In this document: piece after piece, positions 18,380-28,288 of the stretch | Layout of the letters: each line of letters begins with the position of its first letter | How positions within the stretch are numbered: the stretch's first letter is position 1 | Assembly (NCBI RefSeq): GCF_006438915.1 | Contig: NZ_RCZE01000003.1 | Location: 438,426-502,425, forward strand | DNA from: Pseudomonas arsenicoxydans | GTDB taxonomy: Bacteria; Pseudomonadota; Gammaproteobacteria; Pseudomonadales; Pseudomonadaceae | Direction of reading: 5' to 3' | DNA: 64,000 nt | The notes under the pieces: generated by a model | Database searches by the model: none | Seen by the model: the letters and a program-made list of their open reading frames with translations, nothing else | What the model was told of the DNA's origin: nothing | Position numbers and translations under genes: made by a program

Positions 18380-19738
18380 ATGTCCGAGCTATCCAAAGCG
18401 CGCATCCCCGACGCACCCGCCATTCAGCGTTTGCCCCTTTTGCAACTGATCCTGGTCGGTCTGCAACATGTTTTGCTGATGTACGGCGGCGCCATCGCGG
18501 TGCCGCTGATCATCGGACAGGCCGCTGGCCTGAGTCGTGAAGAAATCGCCTTTCTGATTAACGCCGACTTGCTGGTCGCCGGCATCGCCACCATCGTCCA
18601 GTCCCTGGGCATCGGCCCCATGGGCATCCGCATGCCCGTGATGATGGGCGCCAGTTTCGCCGCCGTCGGCAGCATGGTTGCCATGGCCGGCATGCCAGGC
18701 ATCGGTCTGCAAGGAATCTTCGGTGCGACCATCGCCGCCGGTTTCTTCGGCATGCTCATCGCGCCCTTCATGTCCAAAGTCGTGCGCTTCTTCCCGCCCC
18801 TGGTGACAGGCACCGTGATCACCTCGATCGGTTTGTCGCTGTTCCCCGTGGCCGTCAACTGGGCCGGTGGCGGTGCCGGCGCCACACAATTCGGCTCGCC
18901 TATTTACCTGACCATTGCCGCGCTGGTGCTGGGCACCATTTTGCTGGTGCACCGTTTCATGCGGGGGTTCTGGGTCAATATTTCCGTGTTGATCGGCATG
19001 TGCCTGGGCTACGTGCTCTGCGGTCTGATCGGCATGGTCGACCTCAGCGGCATGGCGCAAGCGCCGTGGCTGCAATTCGTCACCCCGCTGCATTTCGGCA
19101 TGCCGAAGTTTGAACTCGCCCCGATTCTGTCGATGTGCCTGGTGGTGGTGATCATCTTCGTCGAGTCCACCGGGATGTTCCTCGCCCTGGGCAAGATCAC
19201 CGGCCAGGAAGTCTGCCCACGGATGCTGCGTCGCGGCTTGCTGTGTGACGCCGGCGCCTCGTTCTTCGCCGGGTTCTTCAACACCTTCACCCACTCCTCT
19301 TTCGCACAGAACATCGGCCTGGTGCAGATGACCGGCGTGCGCTGCCGTTCGGTGACCATCGTCGCTGGCGGCTTGTTGATCGTCTTGAGCCTGCTGCCCA
19401 AAGCCGCCTTCCTGGTCGCGTCGATTCCGCCAGCGGTCCTCGGCGGTGCGGCGATTGCGATGTTCGGCATGGTGGCCGCGACTGGCATCAAGATCCTTCA
19501 GGAAGCCGACATCGGCGACCGCCGAAATCAACTGTTGGTGGCCGTCAGCATCGGCATGGGATTGATCCCGGTGGTGCGCCCCGAGTTCTTTGCCCACCTG
19601 CCGGTATGGATGAGCCCGATTACCCACAGCGGTATCGCCATGGCCACGATCAGCGCCCTGACGCTGAACCTGCTGTTCAACATTTTGGGTGGCGCCGAGC
19701 GCGCGGCCATCAACGACTGCCCTGCTCACCCGCATTAA
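18380..19738 (+). CDS. NCS2 urate/xanthine-type permease
   Basis: A 452-residue inner-membrane symporter of the classical NCS2 (NAT) family. It shows LVGLQHVLLMYGGAIAVPLI near residue 27, GIRMPVMMGASFA, the QH-type helix 1 motif and the C-terminal NAT region FVESTGMFLALGKITGQE, followed by FNTFTHSSFAQNIGLVQMTG. The family carries xanthine, urate or uracil; position next to puuD suggests urate or xanthine (inference). It is about 170 bp downstream of puuD, across a repeat, so it may also have its own promoter. Confidence 0.92.
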   Translation: MSELSKARIPDAPAIQRLPLLQLILVGLQHVLLMYGGAIAVPLIIGQAAGLSREEIAFLINADLLVAGIATIVQSLGIGPMGIRMPVMMGASFAAVGSMVAMAGMPGIGLQGIFGATIAAGFFGMLIAPFMSKVVRFFPPLVTGTVITSIGLSLFPVAVNWAGGGAGATQFGSPIYLTIAALVLGTILLVHRFMRGFWVNISVLIGMCLGYVLCGLIGMVDLSGMAQAPWLQFVTPLHFGMPKFELAPILSMCLVVVIIFVESTGMFLALGKITGQEVCPRMLRRGLLCDAGASFFAGFFNTFTHSSFAQNIGLVQMTGVRCRSVTIVAGGLLIVLSLLPKAAFLVASIPPAVLGGAAIAMFGMVAATGIKILQEADIGDRRNQLLVAVSIGMGLIPVVRPEFFAHLPVWMSPITHSGIAMATISALTLNLLFNILGGAERAAINDCPAHPH

Positions 19739-20244
19739 TACAGACGAGCACAAAACCTGTGGGAATTCATTCCCACAGGCGGGACTGCCTGCGCCTCAAC
19801 AATAAAAACAAGAGGAAGCAACAGATGGTTTTTACCGACTCAAGCCGCTCGTTTAGCAACGAGCGGCCAACCTCAGATAACCGTGCCCCACACCTGTCGT
19901 CGGTGCGCTGTTGCGGGGCACTTGAGACCTGGCCGAGTAGTCAGTATTCTCCGCGGCCGCCTGAATCCGCTTTAAAAAAAAGCCCGGATTTAATTCCTGA
20001 CCAGAAAGCCAGCTTATCCCGGCTCTGGACGGTACCAAGGCATTCCACACCCCCTCTCAATCGACTGTTTTTGAGCAGCCGAGCGGGAGTTTTTTTGCTT
20101 TTTGAAAACCTTGGCGCAGCTCTTGCTAACAGCATTAAAGCTGACCGAATGGATGATTTTTTACCGCTACAGAAACAGGCGCCACACCAGAGCGCCGAGC
20201 TTAAAAAAATAACGTGGAACCACCTACTTTTTGGGAGCAACCGA
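19739..20244 (+). promoter_or_regulatory. 506-bp leader upstream of the Tsx-like channel
   Basis: No independent gene is convincing here. It contains a hairpin CCTGTGGGAATTCATTCCCACAGG region (about 19756-19779), a perfect 8-bp stem GCCGCTCG/CGAGCGGC (19844-19867), a nested stem TGCCCC/GGGGCA enclosing CACC/GGTG (19884-19920) and a T-rich stretch near 20089-20103. An ATG at 19825 with AGAGGAAG upstream is in frame with the channel gene and no stop intervenes. It could be a structured regulatory leader. Confidence 0.4.
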
Positions 20245-21030
20245 ATGAAACGTACGTGCACCAGCCTGATGCTCGCGGGATCTTTACTGGCCGGCGGCCA
20301 GGCCATGGCCGGCGACCTGCTGCAATGGCAGACCAACAGCCTGACCTACCTGTACGGTAAGGATTTCCAGGTCAACCCGAACATCCAGCAGACAGTGACC
20401 TTCGAGCACGCCGATGGCTGGAAGTACGGCGACAACTACTTCTTCATCGACAAGATCTTCTACAACGGCAAGAAAGACGCCTATGCGGGTGATAACACCT
20501 ACTACGGCGAACTCAGCCCACGTTTGTCGTTCGGCAAGATCTTCGATCAGAAGCTGGAATTCGGCCCAATCAAGGACGTGCTGCTGGCCATGACCTATGA
20601 GTTTGGCGAGAACGATACCGAGTCGTACCTGATCGGTCCGGGTTTCGACCTGTCCATCCCGGGCTTCGACTATTTCCAGTTGAACTTCTACAACCGTCAC
20701 AGCGAAGGCGGCCGCCCGGGTGACAACATCTGGCAGGTCTCTCCGGTCTGGTCCTACACCATCCCGATGGGTAGCTCGGACGTTGTGATCGACGGCTTCA
20801 TGGACTGGGTGGTCGACAACGACGTCAACAAAGAAGGCGAATACCACGCCAACCTGCACTTTAACCCACAGATCAAATACGACTTGGGCAAGGCACTGAA
20901 GCTGGGCGACAAGCAGTTGTACGTCGGTATCGAATATGACTACTGGAAAAACAAATACGGTATCGAAGACAGCCAGGGCTTCAAGACTGATCAGAGCGCG
21001 ACGAGCTTGCTGGTCAAGGTTCACTTCTGA
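20245..21030 (+). CDS. Tsx/OmpK-like nucleoside-specific outer-membrane channel
   Basis: A 261-residue outer-membrane beta-barrel with signal peptide MKRTCTSLMLAGSLLAGG, cleaved after AMA. The mature part begins GDLLQWQTNSLTYLYGKDF and contains alternating aromatic strands (WKYGDNYFFIDKIF, FQLNFYNRHSEGG, WSYTIPMGSSDVVIDGFMDW) and ends in a terminal Phe (VKVHF), as barrel proteins do. The family passes nucleosides; here it probably imports purines or nucleosides for the cluster. GGGAGCA precedes the chosen ATG, and the upstream in-frame extension lacks protein-like composition. Confidence 0.87.
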   Translation: MKRTCTSLMLAGSLLAGGQAMAGDLLQWQTNSLTYLYGKDFQVNPNIQQTVTFEHADGWKYGDNYFFIDKIFYNGKKDAYAGDNTYYGELSPRLSFGKIFDQKLEFGPIKDVLLAMTYEFGENDTESYLIGPGFDLSIPGFDYFQLNFYNRHSEGGRPGDNIWQVSPVWSYTIPMGSSDVVIDGFMDWVVDNDVNKEGEYHANLHFNPQIKYDLGKALKLGDKQLYVGIEYDYWKNKYGIEDSQGFKTDQSATSLLVKVHF

Positions 21031-21061
21031 TCCGGCTGTAATTGGCGTTCTTTAGGACGCC

Positions 21062-21153
21062 ATCGCGGGCAAGCCACGCTCCCACAGGGTTTTGGATCGC
21101 TTCAAGTTATGTGAAACGACACAAAACCTGTGGGAGCGTGGCTTGCCCGCGAT
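21062..21153. repeat. REP pair, GCGTGGCTTGCCCGCGAT variant
   Basis: Perfect inverted arms ATCGCGGGCAAGCCACGCTC and complement, spaced by about 38 bp, between convergent genes. Confidence 0.85.
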
Positions 21154-21169
21154 AGCCACACCACCCATC

Positions 21170-22342
21170 TCAAGCCGAAACTACAGGCTCCGGCAACCCA
21201 AGAAACCGGCAAAGCTCCTCACGCTTGGCCAGCGCATCCCGCCGCCCCAGATCAATCAACTCGCTGCAATACCCCGCCTCGAACAGCAGATAACTCAATA
21301 CCCCCGCCCCGCTCGTCTTCGTTGCCCCAGGCCCCCGCAGAAACAGGCGCAACGCCGCCGGCAATTCCTGCCGATGCCGCGCCGCAATTTCATCGATCGG
21401 CTGACTCGGCGAAATCACCAGCACCTCCACCGGCGCCACGCCCAACGCACGGGTCGGCGTCCCCGCGGGCATCAAGTGGCTGAACTGGTTCAGACGCTGC
21501 AACAACTCGATGTCACTTTCCAGGCTGTCAATGAACGTACTGTTGAGCATGTGCCCACCAATCTGCGCCAGGGTCGGTTGTTGCCCGGTATAGGCGCGCT
21601 GCAGCGGTTGCTCCGGGTCGACACCACGCGGGTTGCCGCTGACACCCACCACCAGCACGCGAGTGGCGCCCAGGTGCAGGGCCGGACTGATCGGGGCGGA
21701 TTGGCGCACTGCACCGTCGCCGAAGTATTCCTCGCCGATTTTCACCGGGGCGAACAGCAATGGAATGGCCGAACTGGCCAGCAAATGCTCGACACTCAAT
21801 TGGGTCGGAATGCCGATACGCCGATGGCGCAGCCACGAATCGATAGTGCCGCCACCCTGATAGAAGGTGACCGCCTGGCCGGATTCGTAGCCAAACGCCG
21901 TCACGGCGACCGCCTGCAACTGTTTCTGGGCAATGGATTCGGCGATGCCGGCCATGTTCAGTTTGTCGTTGAGCAACCCACGCAGCGGCGAACTGTTGAG
22001 CAATGCCACCGGCACGTGAGCGCCAAGCCCGAGCAAACTGTGACTGACAAAGCGGCTGGCTTGATGGATGACGCCGGGCCAGTCACTGCGCAGCACCAGA
22101 TGGCTGCGAAAGCCCTGCCAGAACGCAGTCAAACGCTCGATGGCGCCACGAAAATCCATCGCACCGCTGGCGAGACTGACCGCGTTGATCGCCCCGGCCG
22201 AGGTGCCGACGATCACTGGAAACGGGTTCGCCGCGCCCAGCGGCAGCAACTCGGCAATAGCCGCCAGCACGCCCACCTGATACGCCGCTCGAGCCCCGCC
22301 GCCGGAAAGAATCAACCCTGTAACCGGTTCAGCAAGACTCAT
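21170..22342 (-). CDS. Patatin-like phospholipase
   Basis: A 390-residue cytosolic or membrane-associated lipid acyl hydrolase. The oxyanion motif LILSGGGARAAYQVGVL is at residue 10, the nucleophile elbow GTSAG near residue 48, and the catalytic Asp in FGDGAVRQSAPISPAL near residue 205 (DGA). No signal peptide is seen, so it is not a secreted ExoU-like enzyme. It is 27 bp downstream of the lipid A acyltransferase-like gene and probably co-transcribed. Confidence 0.9.
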   Translation of the reverse strand: MSLAEPVTGLILSGGGARAAYQVGVLAAIAELLPLGAANPFPVIVGTSAGAINAVSLASGAMDFRGAIERLTAFWQGFRSHLVLRSDWPGVIHQASRFVSHSLLGLGAHVPVALLNSSPLRGLLNDKLNMAGIAESIAQKQLQAVAVTAFGYESGQAVTFYQGGGTIDSWLRHRRIGIPTQLSVEHLLASSAIPLLFAPVKIGEEYFGDGAVRQSAPISPALHLGATRVLVVGVSGNPRGVDPEQPLQRAYTGQQPTLAQIGGHMLNSTFIDSLESDIELLQRLNQFSHLMPAGTPTRALGVAPVEVLVISPSQPIDEIAARHRQELPAALRLFLRGPGATKTSGAGVLSYLLFEAGYCSELIDLGRRDALAKREELCRFLGLPEPVVSA

Positions 22343-22369
22343 CGCAACACTCCATGGCGCTTAAAGGGG

Positions 22370-23302
22370 TCAACCGCGTTTTTTGTACAGCTTGGGCTCG
22401 CCGGGTGGCCGGCTCTTGAAGCGGCGATGGGCCCAGAGGTATTGCTCCGGGCATTCACGCAAGGCGCCTTCGACCCACTGATTGATGCGGATGCAATCGG
22501 CCTCTTCAGTCTCGCCGGGGAAACCTTCGAGCGGCGCATGGATCACCAGTCGATAACCGCTGCCATCCGCCAGACGTTCCTGAGTGAACGGCACCACCAA
22601 CGCCTTGCCCAGCCGCGCAAACTTGCTGGTGGCGGTCACGGTGGCTGCCTGAATGCCGAACAGCGGCACGAAAATACTTTGCTTGGCGCCGTAGTCCTGA
22701 TCCGGTGCGTACCAGATCGCCCGGCCCGCGCGCAGCAACTTGAGCATCCCGCGCACATCGTCGCGCTCGACCGCCAGCGAATCGAGGTTGTGCCGTTCAC
22801 GCCCCCGGCGCTGGACGTAGTCGAACAGCGGGTTCTTGTGCTCGCGGTACATGCCGTCGATGGTGTGCTGCTGCCCCAATAGCGCCGCGCCGATTTCCAG
22901 CGTGGTGAAATGCAAGGCCATCAGGATCACGCCCTTGCCGTCGCGCTGGGCCTTTTTCAGGTGCTCCAGGCCTTCGACATGGGCCAGTTTGGCCAGGCGC
23001 TGCCGCGACCACCACCAGCTCATGGCCATTTCGAAGAAGGCGATGCCGGTGGAAGCAAAGTTTTCCTTAAGCAGGCGCTTGCGCTCGGCAGCGGACTTTT
23101 CAGGGAAACACAGCTCAAGGTTGCGTTTGGCGATGCGCCGTCGGTCGCCGGCTACCCGAAACATCAAGGCACCGAGCAGGCGACCGATAAACAGCAACGC
23201 CGGATACGGCAGCTGAACAATCAGCCACAACAGCCCCAAGCCACACCACAGCGGCCAGAAACGCGGCATTAGAAATGTTTTTCGAAAACGCGGGCGATCC
23301 AT
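22370..23302 (-). CDS. Lipid A biosynthesis acyltransferase (LpxL/HtrB-like)
   Basis: A 310-residue inner-membrane late acyltransferase that adds a secondary acyl chain to lipid A. After an N-terminal hydrophobic anchor (FWPLWCGLGLLWLIVQLPY) comes the catalytic H-x4-E motif as ALHFTTLEIG (about residue 133), then WYAPDQDYG (about residue 200) and a C-terminal PEQYLWAHRRFK, as in LpxL/LpxM. Start 23302 (MDRPRFRKTF) is used; the frame extends to 23545 but that part has no protein-like features. Divergent from minC. Which acyl chain it transfers is not readable. Confidence 0.9.
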   Translation of the reverse strand: MDRPRFRKTFLMPRFWPLWCGLGLLWLIVQLPYPALLFIGRLLGALMFRVAGDRRRIAKRNLELCFPEKSAAERKRLLKENFASTGIAFFEMAMSWWWSRQRLAKLAHVEGLEHLKKAQRDGKGVILMALHFTTLEIGAALLGQQHTIDGMYREHKNPLFDYVQRRGRERHNLDSLAVERDDVRGMLKLLRAGRAIWYAPDQDYGAKQSIFVPLFGIQAATVTATSKFARLGKALVVPFTQERLADGSGYRLVIHAPLEGFPGETEEADCIRINQWVEGALRECPEQYLWAHRRFKSRPPGEPKLYKKRG

Positions 23303-23420
23303 TAAAGGTTCCGGAAAGACAATGGCCGCGCATTCTACATCGTTCGACCCGGCTTGCGGCTTGCGGGCGTTCTCGTTATAAGTCTCGGCACTTTTAGTGA
23401 CAAGCCGTTGTATGCCGACC

Positions 23421-24158
23421 ATGAGCCAAACCGAACCGCAAGACCAGGATCCCGTGTTCCAGTTGAAGGGCAGCATGCTCGCCATTACGGTGCTGGAACT
23501 GGCCCGCAACGACCTCGAAAACCTTGATCGGCAATTGGCCGCCAAGGTCGCTCAGGCGCCTAATTTTTTCAGCAATGCACCGCTGGTGCTGGCCCTGGAC
23601 AAGCTCCCGGCCAGCGAAGGCGCGGTGGATTTGCCGGGCCTGATGCGCGTCTGTCGCCAGCATGGCTTGCGCACCCTGGCCATCCGCGCCAGCCGCATCG
23701 AAGACATCGCGGCCGCCATTGCAGTCGATCTGCCGGTGCTGCCGCCGTCCGGCGCCCGTGAGCGTGCGCTTGATCCCCTCGAAGGCCAGGTGAAGAAAAA
23801 ACCGGAAAAACCGCCGGAACCGACTATCAAACCGACGAAAATCATCACGTCGCCAGTACGTGGTGGCCAGCAGATTTATGCCCAGGGTTGCGATTTGGTG
23901 GTGATTTCCTCGGTCAGCCCGGGTGCGGAACTTCTCGCCGATGGGAACATCCATGTATACGGCCCGATGCGCGGTCGAGTGTTGGCCGGCGTCAAGGGCG
24001 ACACGAAAGCCAGGATTTTCTGTCAGCAAATGAGCGCTGAACTGGTGTCCATCGCAGGCCACTACAAGGTCTCCGAGGATCTGCGTCGCGACCCATTGTG
24101 GGGCGCGGGTGTACAAGTCAGCCTGTCCGGCGATGTGTTGAACATCATTCGGCTTTAA
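23421..24158 (+). CDS. minC: Septum site-determining protein MinC
   Basis: Inhibitor of FtsZ ring assembly, recruited to the membrane by MinD and kept at the poles by MinE oscillation. The 245-residue product has the N-terminal FtsZ-inhibiting domain, a Pro/Lys-rich linker (about residues 115-140, [15 protein letters not shown]) and the C-terminal beta-helix domain starting [11 protein letters not shown] with [28 protein letters not shown] 23421 is used; 23412 is possible. A 201-bp gap separates it from minD. Confidence 0.95.
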   Translation: MSQTEPQDQDPVFQLKGSMLAITVLELARNDLENLDRQLAAKVAQAPNFFSNAPLVLALDKLPASEGAVDLPGLMRVCRQHGLRTLAIRASRIEDIAAAIAVDLPVLPPSGARERALDPLEGQVKKKPEKPPEPTIKPTKIITSPVRGGQQIYAQGCDLVVISSVSPGAELLADGNIHVYGPMRGRVLAGVKGDTKARIFCQQMSAELVSIAGHYKVSEDLRRDPLWGAGVQVSLSGDVLNIIRL

Positions 24159-24359
24159 CGGATACTGCCGCATTTTCCAAGCATCTCTAAAACGTAGCGA
24201 AAACGGCTCAAACGAAGTAGGAAAACGGCCAAAAGCAGTGTTTACCGGAGGTAAGCCCCGCTCAGGACCGGATTCCAGCCAAGGCTGTCCGACTGCAGTA
24301 GTTTTTCAAGAGATGTTTTTCAGGGGCTAAAAGTCCTTTTTCCTTAGGGGTGAAACACC

Positions 24360-25172
24360 TTGGCCAAGATTCTCGTGGTTACATCCGGCAAGGGTGGTGT
24401 GGGTAAGACCACCACCAGCGCCGCTATCGGTACCGGCCTCGCTCTGCGTGGTCACAAAACAGTGATCGTCGACTTCGACGTCGGCCTGCGTAACCTCGAC
24501 CTGATCATGGGTTGCGAGCGTCGCGTGGTGTATGACTTCGTCAACGTAGTGAACGGCGAAGCCAACCTGCAACAAGCCCTGATCAAAGACAAACGTCTGG
24601 AAAACCTCTACGTTCTGGCCGCCAGTCAGACCCGCGACAAAGACGCGCTGACCGTGGAAGGCGTGGAAAAAGTCCTGATGGAGCTCAAGGAACAATTTGA
24701 GTTCGTGGTCTGCGACTCCCCGGCGGGCATCGAGAAAGGCGCCCACCTGGCCATGTACTTCGCTGATGAAGCGGTTGTCGTGACCAACCCGGAAGTGTCC
24801 TCGGTACGTGACTCGGACCGTATGCTGGGCCTGTTGGCCAGCAAATCGCGTCGTGCTGAACGCGGCGAAGATCCGATCAAGGAACACTTGCTGCTGACCC
24901 GCTACAACCCGCAACGCGTCAGCGATGGCGAAATGCTTGGCGTCGAAGACGTCAAAGAGATTCTGGCTGTCACCCTGCTGGGTGTGATTCCGGAATCGCA
25001 AGCGGTGCTCAAGGCTTCCAACTCGGGCGTGCCCGTGATCCTCGACGACCAGAGCGACGCCGGCCAGGCGTACAGCGATGCCGTCGACCGTCTGCTGGGC
25101 AAAACCGTGGAACATCGTTTCCTCGATGTCACGAAGAAGGGATTCTTCGAGCGCCTGTTTGGAGGTAGGTAA
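24360..25172 (+). CDS. minD: Septum site-determining ATPase MinD
   Basis: Membrane-cycling ParA-type ATPase of the Min system. The 270 residues begin [20 protein letters not shown], the deviant Walker A with the signature lysine, followed by [17 protein letters not shown] and [13 protein letters not shown], and end in the amphipathic membrane-targeting helix FFERLFGG. The start is TTG 24360, forced by the Walker A position; GGGGTG precedes it. The TAA shares its last base with the minE ATG. Confidence 0.97.
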   Translation: MAKILVVTSGKGGVGKTTTSAAIGTGLALRGHKTVIVDFDVGLRNLDLIMGCERRVVYDFVNVVNGEANLQQALIKDKRLENLYVLAASQTRDKDALTVEGVEKVLMELKEQFEFVVCDSPAGIEKGAHLAMYFADEAVVVTNPEVSSVRDSDRMLGLLASKSRRAERGEDPIKEHLLLTRYNPQRVSDGEMLGVEDVKEILAVTLLGVIPESQAVLKASNSGVPVILDDQSDAGQAYSDAVDRLLGKTVEHRFLDVTKKGFFERLFGGR

Positions 25173-25426
25173 TGAACATTTTTGACTTCTTTCGTGCCAA
25201 CAAGAAGCCAAGTACCGCATCGGTAGCGAAAGAGCGTCTACAGATCATCGTGGCGCATGAACGCGGCCAACGCAGTACGCCGGACTACCTGCCAGCCTTG
25301 CAGAAGGAACTGGTTGAAGTGATCCGCAAGTACGTCAATATCGGGTCCGATGACGTGCACGTCGCTCTGGAAAACCAGGGCAGCTGCTCGATTCTGGAAC
25401 TCAATATCACCCTGCCGGATCGTTAA
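25172..25426 (+). CDS. minE: Cell division topological specificity factor MinE
   Basis: Stimulates MinD ATPase and drives pole-to-pole oscillation. The 84-residue protein starts [16 protein letters not shown], with the membrane-binding/MinD-binding segment [16 protein letters not shown] (residues 19-34), and then the dimerisation domain [16 protein letters not shown]. The start overlaps the minD stop by one base, with GGAGG just upstream. Confidence 0.97.
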   Translation: MNIFDFFRANKKPSTASVAKERLQIIVAHERGQRSTPDYLPALQKELVEVIRKYVNIGSDDVHVALENQGSCSILELNITLPDR

Positions 25427-25483
25427 TCGATCCAGCGGGAGCCACGGCGGCTCAGGCCTTTCAGGTCCCTGTGTGGGGGCGAA

Positions 25484-25612
25484 CTGTGGCGAGGGGGCTT
25501 GCCCCCGTTTGAGTGCGCAGCACTCACAGGACCTTCGGTACCCCGGAAGTCTTGGGACTGCTTCGCAGCCCAACGGGGCGATGCGGCGTTCCGACAAGCC
25601 CCCTCGCCACAG
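25484..25612. repeat. GTGGCGAGG-type inverted repeat
   Basis: Arms CTGTGGCGAGGGGGCTTG and complement enclose a spacer of about 90 bp with its own complementary pieces (AGTGC/GCACT). Confidence 0.85.
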
Positions 25613-25672
25613 GTCACTCCTACGGGATCGAAGGCCTGAGCCGCCGTTGGCGTTTGTTACGAGGCTGTTTTA

Positions 25673-26308
25673 ATGCCGTTGTCCAATGTCCACATTCTTC
25701 ATCAGGACGCCGCCGTACTGGTGGTGAACAAACCGACCCTGTTGCTCTCCGTCCCTGGCCGGGCCGATGACAACAAGGACTGCCTGATTACCCGCCTGCA
25801 AGAAAACGGTTACCCGGAAGCGCGAATCGTCCATCGACTGGACTGGGAAACCTCCGGCATCATCCTGCTGGCCCGTGACCCGGACACTCATCGCGAGCTG
25901 TCCCGGCAATTTCACGACCGCGAAACCGAAAAAGCCTACACAGCGCTGTGCTGGGGTCAGCCGGAACTGGACAGCGGCAGCATCGACCTGCCACTGCGCT
26001 ATGATCCGCCGACCAAGCCACGCCATGTGGTCGACCATGAATTCGGCAAGCACGCCCTGACCTTCTGGCGTGTGCTGGAACGCTGTGGCGACTGGTGCCG
26101 CGTCGAACTGACGCCGATCACCGGCCGCTCGCATCAACTGCGCGTGCACATGCTTTCCATCGGCCACCCACTGTTGGGTGACGGGCTCTACGCCCACGAG
26201 CAAGCCCTGGCCGCCTGGCCGCGCCTGTGCCTGCACGCCAGCATGCTCAGCTTCACCCACCCGCAAACCGGTGAACGCTTGCGCTTCGAGTGCCCTGCGC
26301 CGTTCTGA
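25673..26308 (+). CDS. rluA: 23S rRNA/tRNA pseudouridine synthase RluA
   Basis: Pseudouridylates an rRNA/tRNA uridine (in E. coli U746 of 23S and U32 of tRNA). The 211-residue product has the catalytic motif RIVHRLDWETSGIILLARD (about residue 53, with the Asp nucleophile in HRLD) and the later RVELTPITGRSHQLRVHM motif. It has no S4 domain and is short, as RluA is. Position after minE matches the usual pseudomonad order. Confidence 0.92.
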   Translation: MPLSNVHILHQDAAVLVVNKPTLLLSVPGRADDNKDCLITRLQENGYPEARIVHRLDWETSGIILLARDPDTHRELSRQFHDRETEKAYTALCWGQPELDSGSIDLPLRYDPPTKPRHVVDHEFGKHALTFWRVLERCGDWCRVELTPITGRSHQLRVHMLSIGHPLLGDGLYAHEQALAAWPRLCLHASMLSFTHPQTGERLRFECPAPF

Positions 26309-26327
26309 TCCAGTGGTGAATATTTTC

Positions 26328-26460
26328 TGTGGCGAGGGAGCTTGCTCCCGCTCGGTTGCGCAGCAGCCGCAAACCCTGTGTATGCGATGTGTCTGAAACA
26401 CCGCATCAATGGAACTGGGGGCCGCTCCGCTGCCCAGCGGGAGCAAGCTCCCTCGCCACA
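26328..26460. repeat. GTGGCGAGG-type inverted repeat
   Basis: Arms TGTGGCGAGGGAGCTTGC and complement, separated by an ~85-bp spacer between rluA and apeB. Confidence 0.85.
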
Positions 26461-26550
26461 TTGAATCTCATGCCCCCCCCCCGACAATTGCCCGCCGCAC
26501 TTTGCGCTTTCAATACGTTAAACTGGCGCCATTGCTGTCTGGAGCTTCTT

Positions 26551-27840
26551 ATGCGCGAAGAGTTGAACCAAGGCCTGATCGACTTTCTCAAGGCCTCCCC
26601 TACCCCGTTCCATGCCACTGCCAGCCTCGTCCAGCGCCTGGAAGCGGCCGGTTTCGTGCGACTTGATGAGCGCGAGCCCTGGACCACCGAAGCCAATGGT
26701 CGTTATTACGTCACCCGTAATGATTCCTCCATCGTCGCGATCAAGATGGGTCGTCATTCGCCGCTGCATGGCGGTATTCGCCTGGTGGGCGCGCACACCG
26801 ACAGCCCTTGCCTGCGGGTCAAGCCCCAGCCGGAACTGCAACGTCAGGGCTTCTGGCAACTGGGCGTCGAAGTCTACGGCGGCGCGTTGCTGGCGCCGTG
26901 GTTCGACCGTGACCTGTCCCTCGCCGGCCGCGTGACCTTCCGCCGTGATGGCAAGGTCGAAAGCCAGTTGATCGACTTCAAGACGCCCATCGCGACCATT
27001 CCGAACCTGGCGATTCACCTTAACCGTGAAGCCAACATGGGATGGGCGATCAACGCGCAGACCGAATTGCCACCCATCCTCGCGCAATTCGCCGGTGACG
27101 AACGCGTGGATTTCCGCGCCGTGCTCACCAACCAGCTGGCACTGGAACATGGCTTGAACGCCGACGTGGTGCTTGATTACGAGCTGAGTTTCTACGACAC
27201 CCAAAGCGCTGCGATCATCGGCCTGCACGGTGACTTCATCGCCGGCGCGCGCCTGGACAACCTGCTGTCGTGCTACGCCGGCCTGCAAGCCTTGCTGACC
27301 GCCGAAACCGACGAAACCTGCGTGCTGGTCTGCAACGATCACGAAGAAGTGGGTTCCTGTTCAGCCTGTGGCGCTGATGGCCCGATGCTGGAGCAGACGC
27401 TGCGGCGCCTGCTGCCTGAAGGTGACGAATTCGTGCGCACCATTCAGAAATCGCTGTTGGTGTCGGCCGATAACGCCCACGGCGTGCACCCCAACTACGC
27501 GGACAAGCATGACGCCAACCACGGCCCGAAACTCAACGCCGGCCCGGTAATCAAGGTCAACAGCAACCAGCGCTACGCCACCAACAGCGAAACCGCCGGT
27601 TTCTTCCGTCATCTGTGCATGGCTGAAGAAGTGCCGGTGCAGAGTTTTGTAGTGCGCAGCGACATGGGCTGTGGCTCGACCATTGGCCCGATCACCGCCA
27701 GCCACTTGGGCGTGCGCACCGTGGACATCGGCCTGCCGACGTTCGCCATGCATTCGATCCGTGAATTGTGCGGCAGCCATGACCTGGCGCATCTGGTCAA
27801 AGTGCTGAGCGCGTTCTACGCCTGCCAGGAATTGCCGTAG
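26551..27840 (+). CDS. apeB: M18 family aminopeptidase
   Basis: Zinc aminopeptidase of the M18 (aspartyl aminopeptidase) family, 429 residues, cytosolic. Visible metal/catalytic segments are [14 protein letters not shown] (about residue 78), [10 protein letters not shown] (about residue 262, catalytic Glu pair), [14 protein letters not shown] and the C-terminal [15 protein letters not shown] 26551 with GGAG at 26541-26544 is chosen; the frame is open from 26329 but that part lies in the repeat. Confidence 0.95.
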   Translation: MREELNQGLIDFLKASPTPFHATASLVQRLEAAGFVRLDEREPWTTEANGRYYVTRNDSSIVAIKMGRHSPLHGGIRLVGAHTDSPCLRVKPQPELQRQGFWQLGVEVYGGALLAPWFDRDLSLAGRVTFRRDGKVESQLIDFKTPIATIPNLAIHLNREANMGWAINAQTELPPILAQFAGDERVDFRAVLTNQLALEHGLNADVVLDYELSFYDTQSAAIIGLHGDFIAGARLDNLLSCYAGLQALLTAETDETCVLVCNDHEEVGSCSACGADGPMLEQTLRRLLPEGDEFVRTIQKSLLVSADNAHGVHPNYADKHDANHGPKLNAGPVIKVNSNQRYATNSETAGFFRHLCMAEEVPVQSFVVRSDMGCGSTIGPITASHLGVRTVDIGLPTFAMHSIRELCGSHDLAHLVKVLSAFYACQELP

Positions 27841-27852
27841 CCCCTAAAAGCA

Positions 27853-27932
27853 TCGCGAGCAAGCCCGCTCCCACATTCGACTGCATTCCAAGCGAAGCAT
27901 GCGGTCAAATGTGGGAGCGGGCTTGCTCGCGA
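27853..27932. repeat. REP pair (inverted)
   Basis: Inverted TCGCGAGCAAGCCCGCTC copies immediately after apeB, spacer about 30 bp. Confidence 0.88.
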
Positions 27933-28034
27933 AGACGGCAGCACGGCCACTGCAGCACTTTGCTTGATACGCATCATCCTCGGCCACCCAAAGCCAACTA
28001 AACTGTCATTGTTCCTTCTGACAAGGCAGTCTCC

Positions 28035-28211
28035 ATGATCTCGATGTCTTCGTTTCACGCCATGCTGATCCCGATCCTCGTCGGGATGATCATGCTGGCC
28101 ATCGGCTTCAACTTTCGCGACAAAAACGCCGGTGTATTCGCCATGTGGATCGGCATGCTGACCATTTTCGGCACGGTGATTTTCAAGATCCTCGCCAAAC
28201 TCAACGAATAA
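28035..28211 (+). CDS. Small membrane protein (58 residues), unknown
   Basis: An ATG-to-TAA frame of 58 codons encoding MISMSSFHAMLIPILVGMIM, continuing with LAIGFNFRDKNAGVFAMW and a second hydrophobic stretch (IGMLTIFGTVIFKILAKL), ending NE. Two membrane segments with a charged turn (RDKN) make a coherent protein. The Shine-Dalgarno is weak (AAGGCAG). It lies between apeB and the MscS channel gene, same strand, with 77 bp to the latter. Confidence 0.7.
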   Translation: MISMSSFHAMLIPILVGMIMLAIGFNFRDKNAGVFAMWIGMLTIFGTVIFKILAKLNE

Positions 28212-28288
28212 ATCCTCCCCCCGACTCGCATTGATTTAGACGGGCTCGTACACTCGGTCGATCCGTTCACCCCGAGGTTGACCGCCTA

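Noticed and set aside
16707..18416. Antisense frame over allA and puuD
   Set aside because: Shadow frame; both overlapping plus-strand genes have strong family motifs.
18389..19753. Antisense frame over the NCS2 permease
   Set aside because: Composition is His/Gln/Asp-rich with no domain, the usual shadow of a membrane-protein gene.
23302..23545. N-terminal extension of the lipid A acyltransferase
   Set aside because: The upstream in-frame segment is Ser/Arg-rich and lacks hydrophobic anchor features; the anchor begins right after MDRPRFRK.
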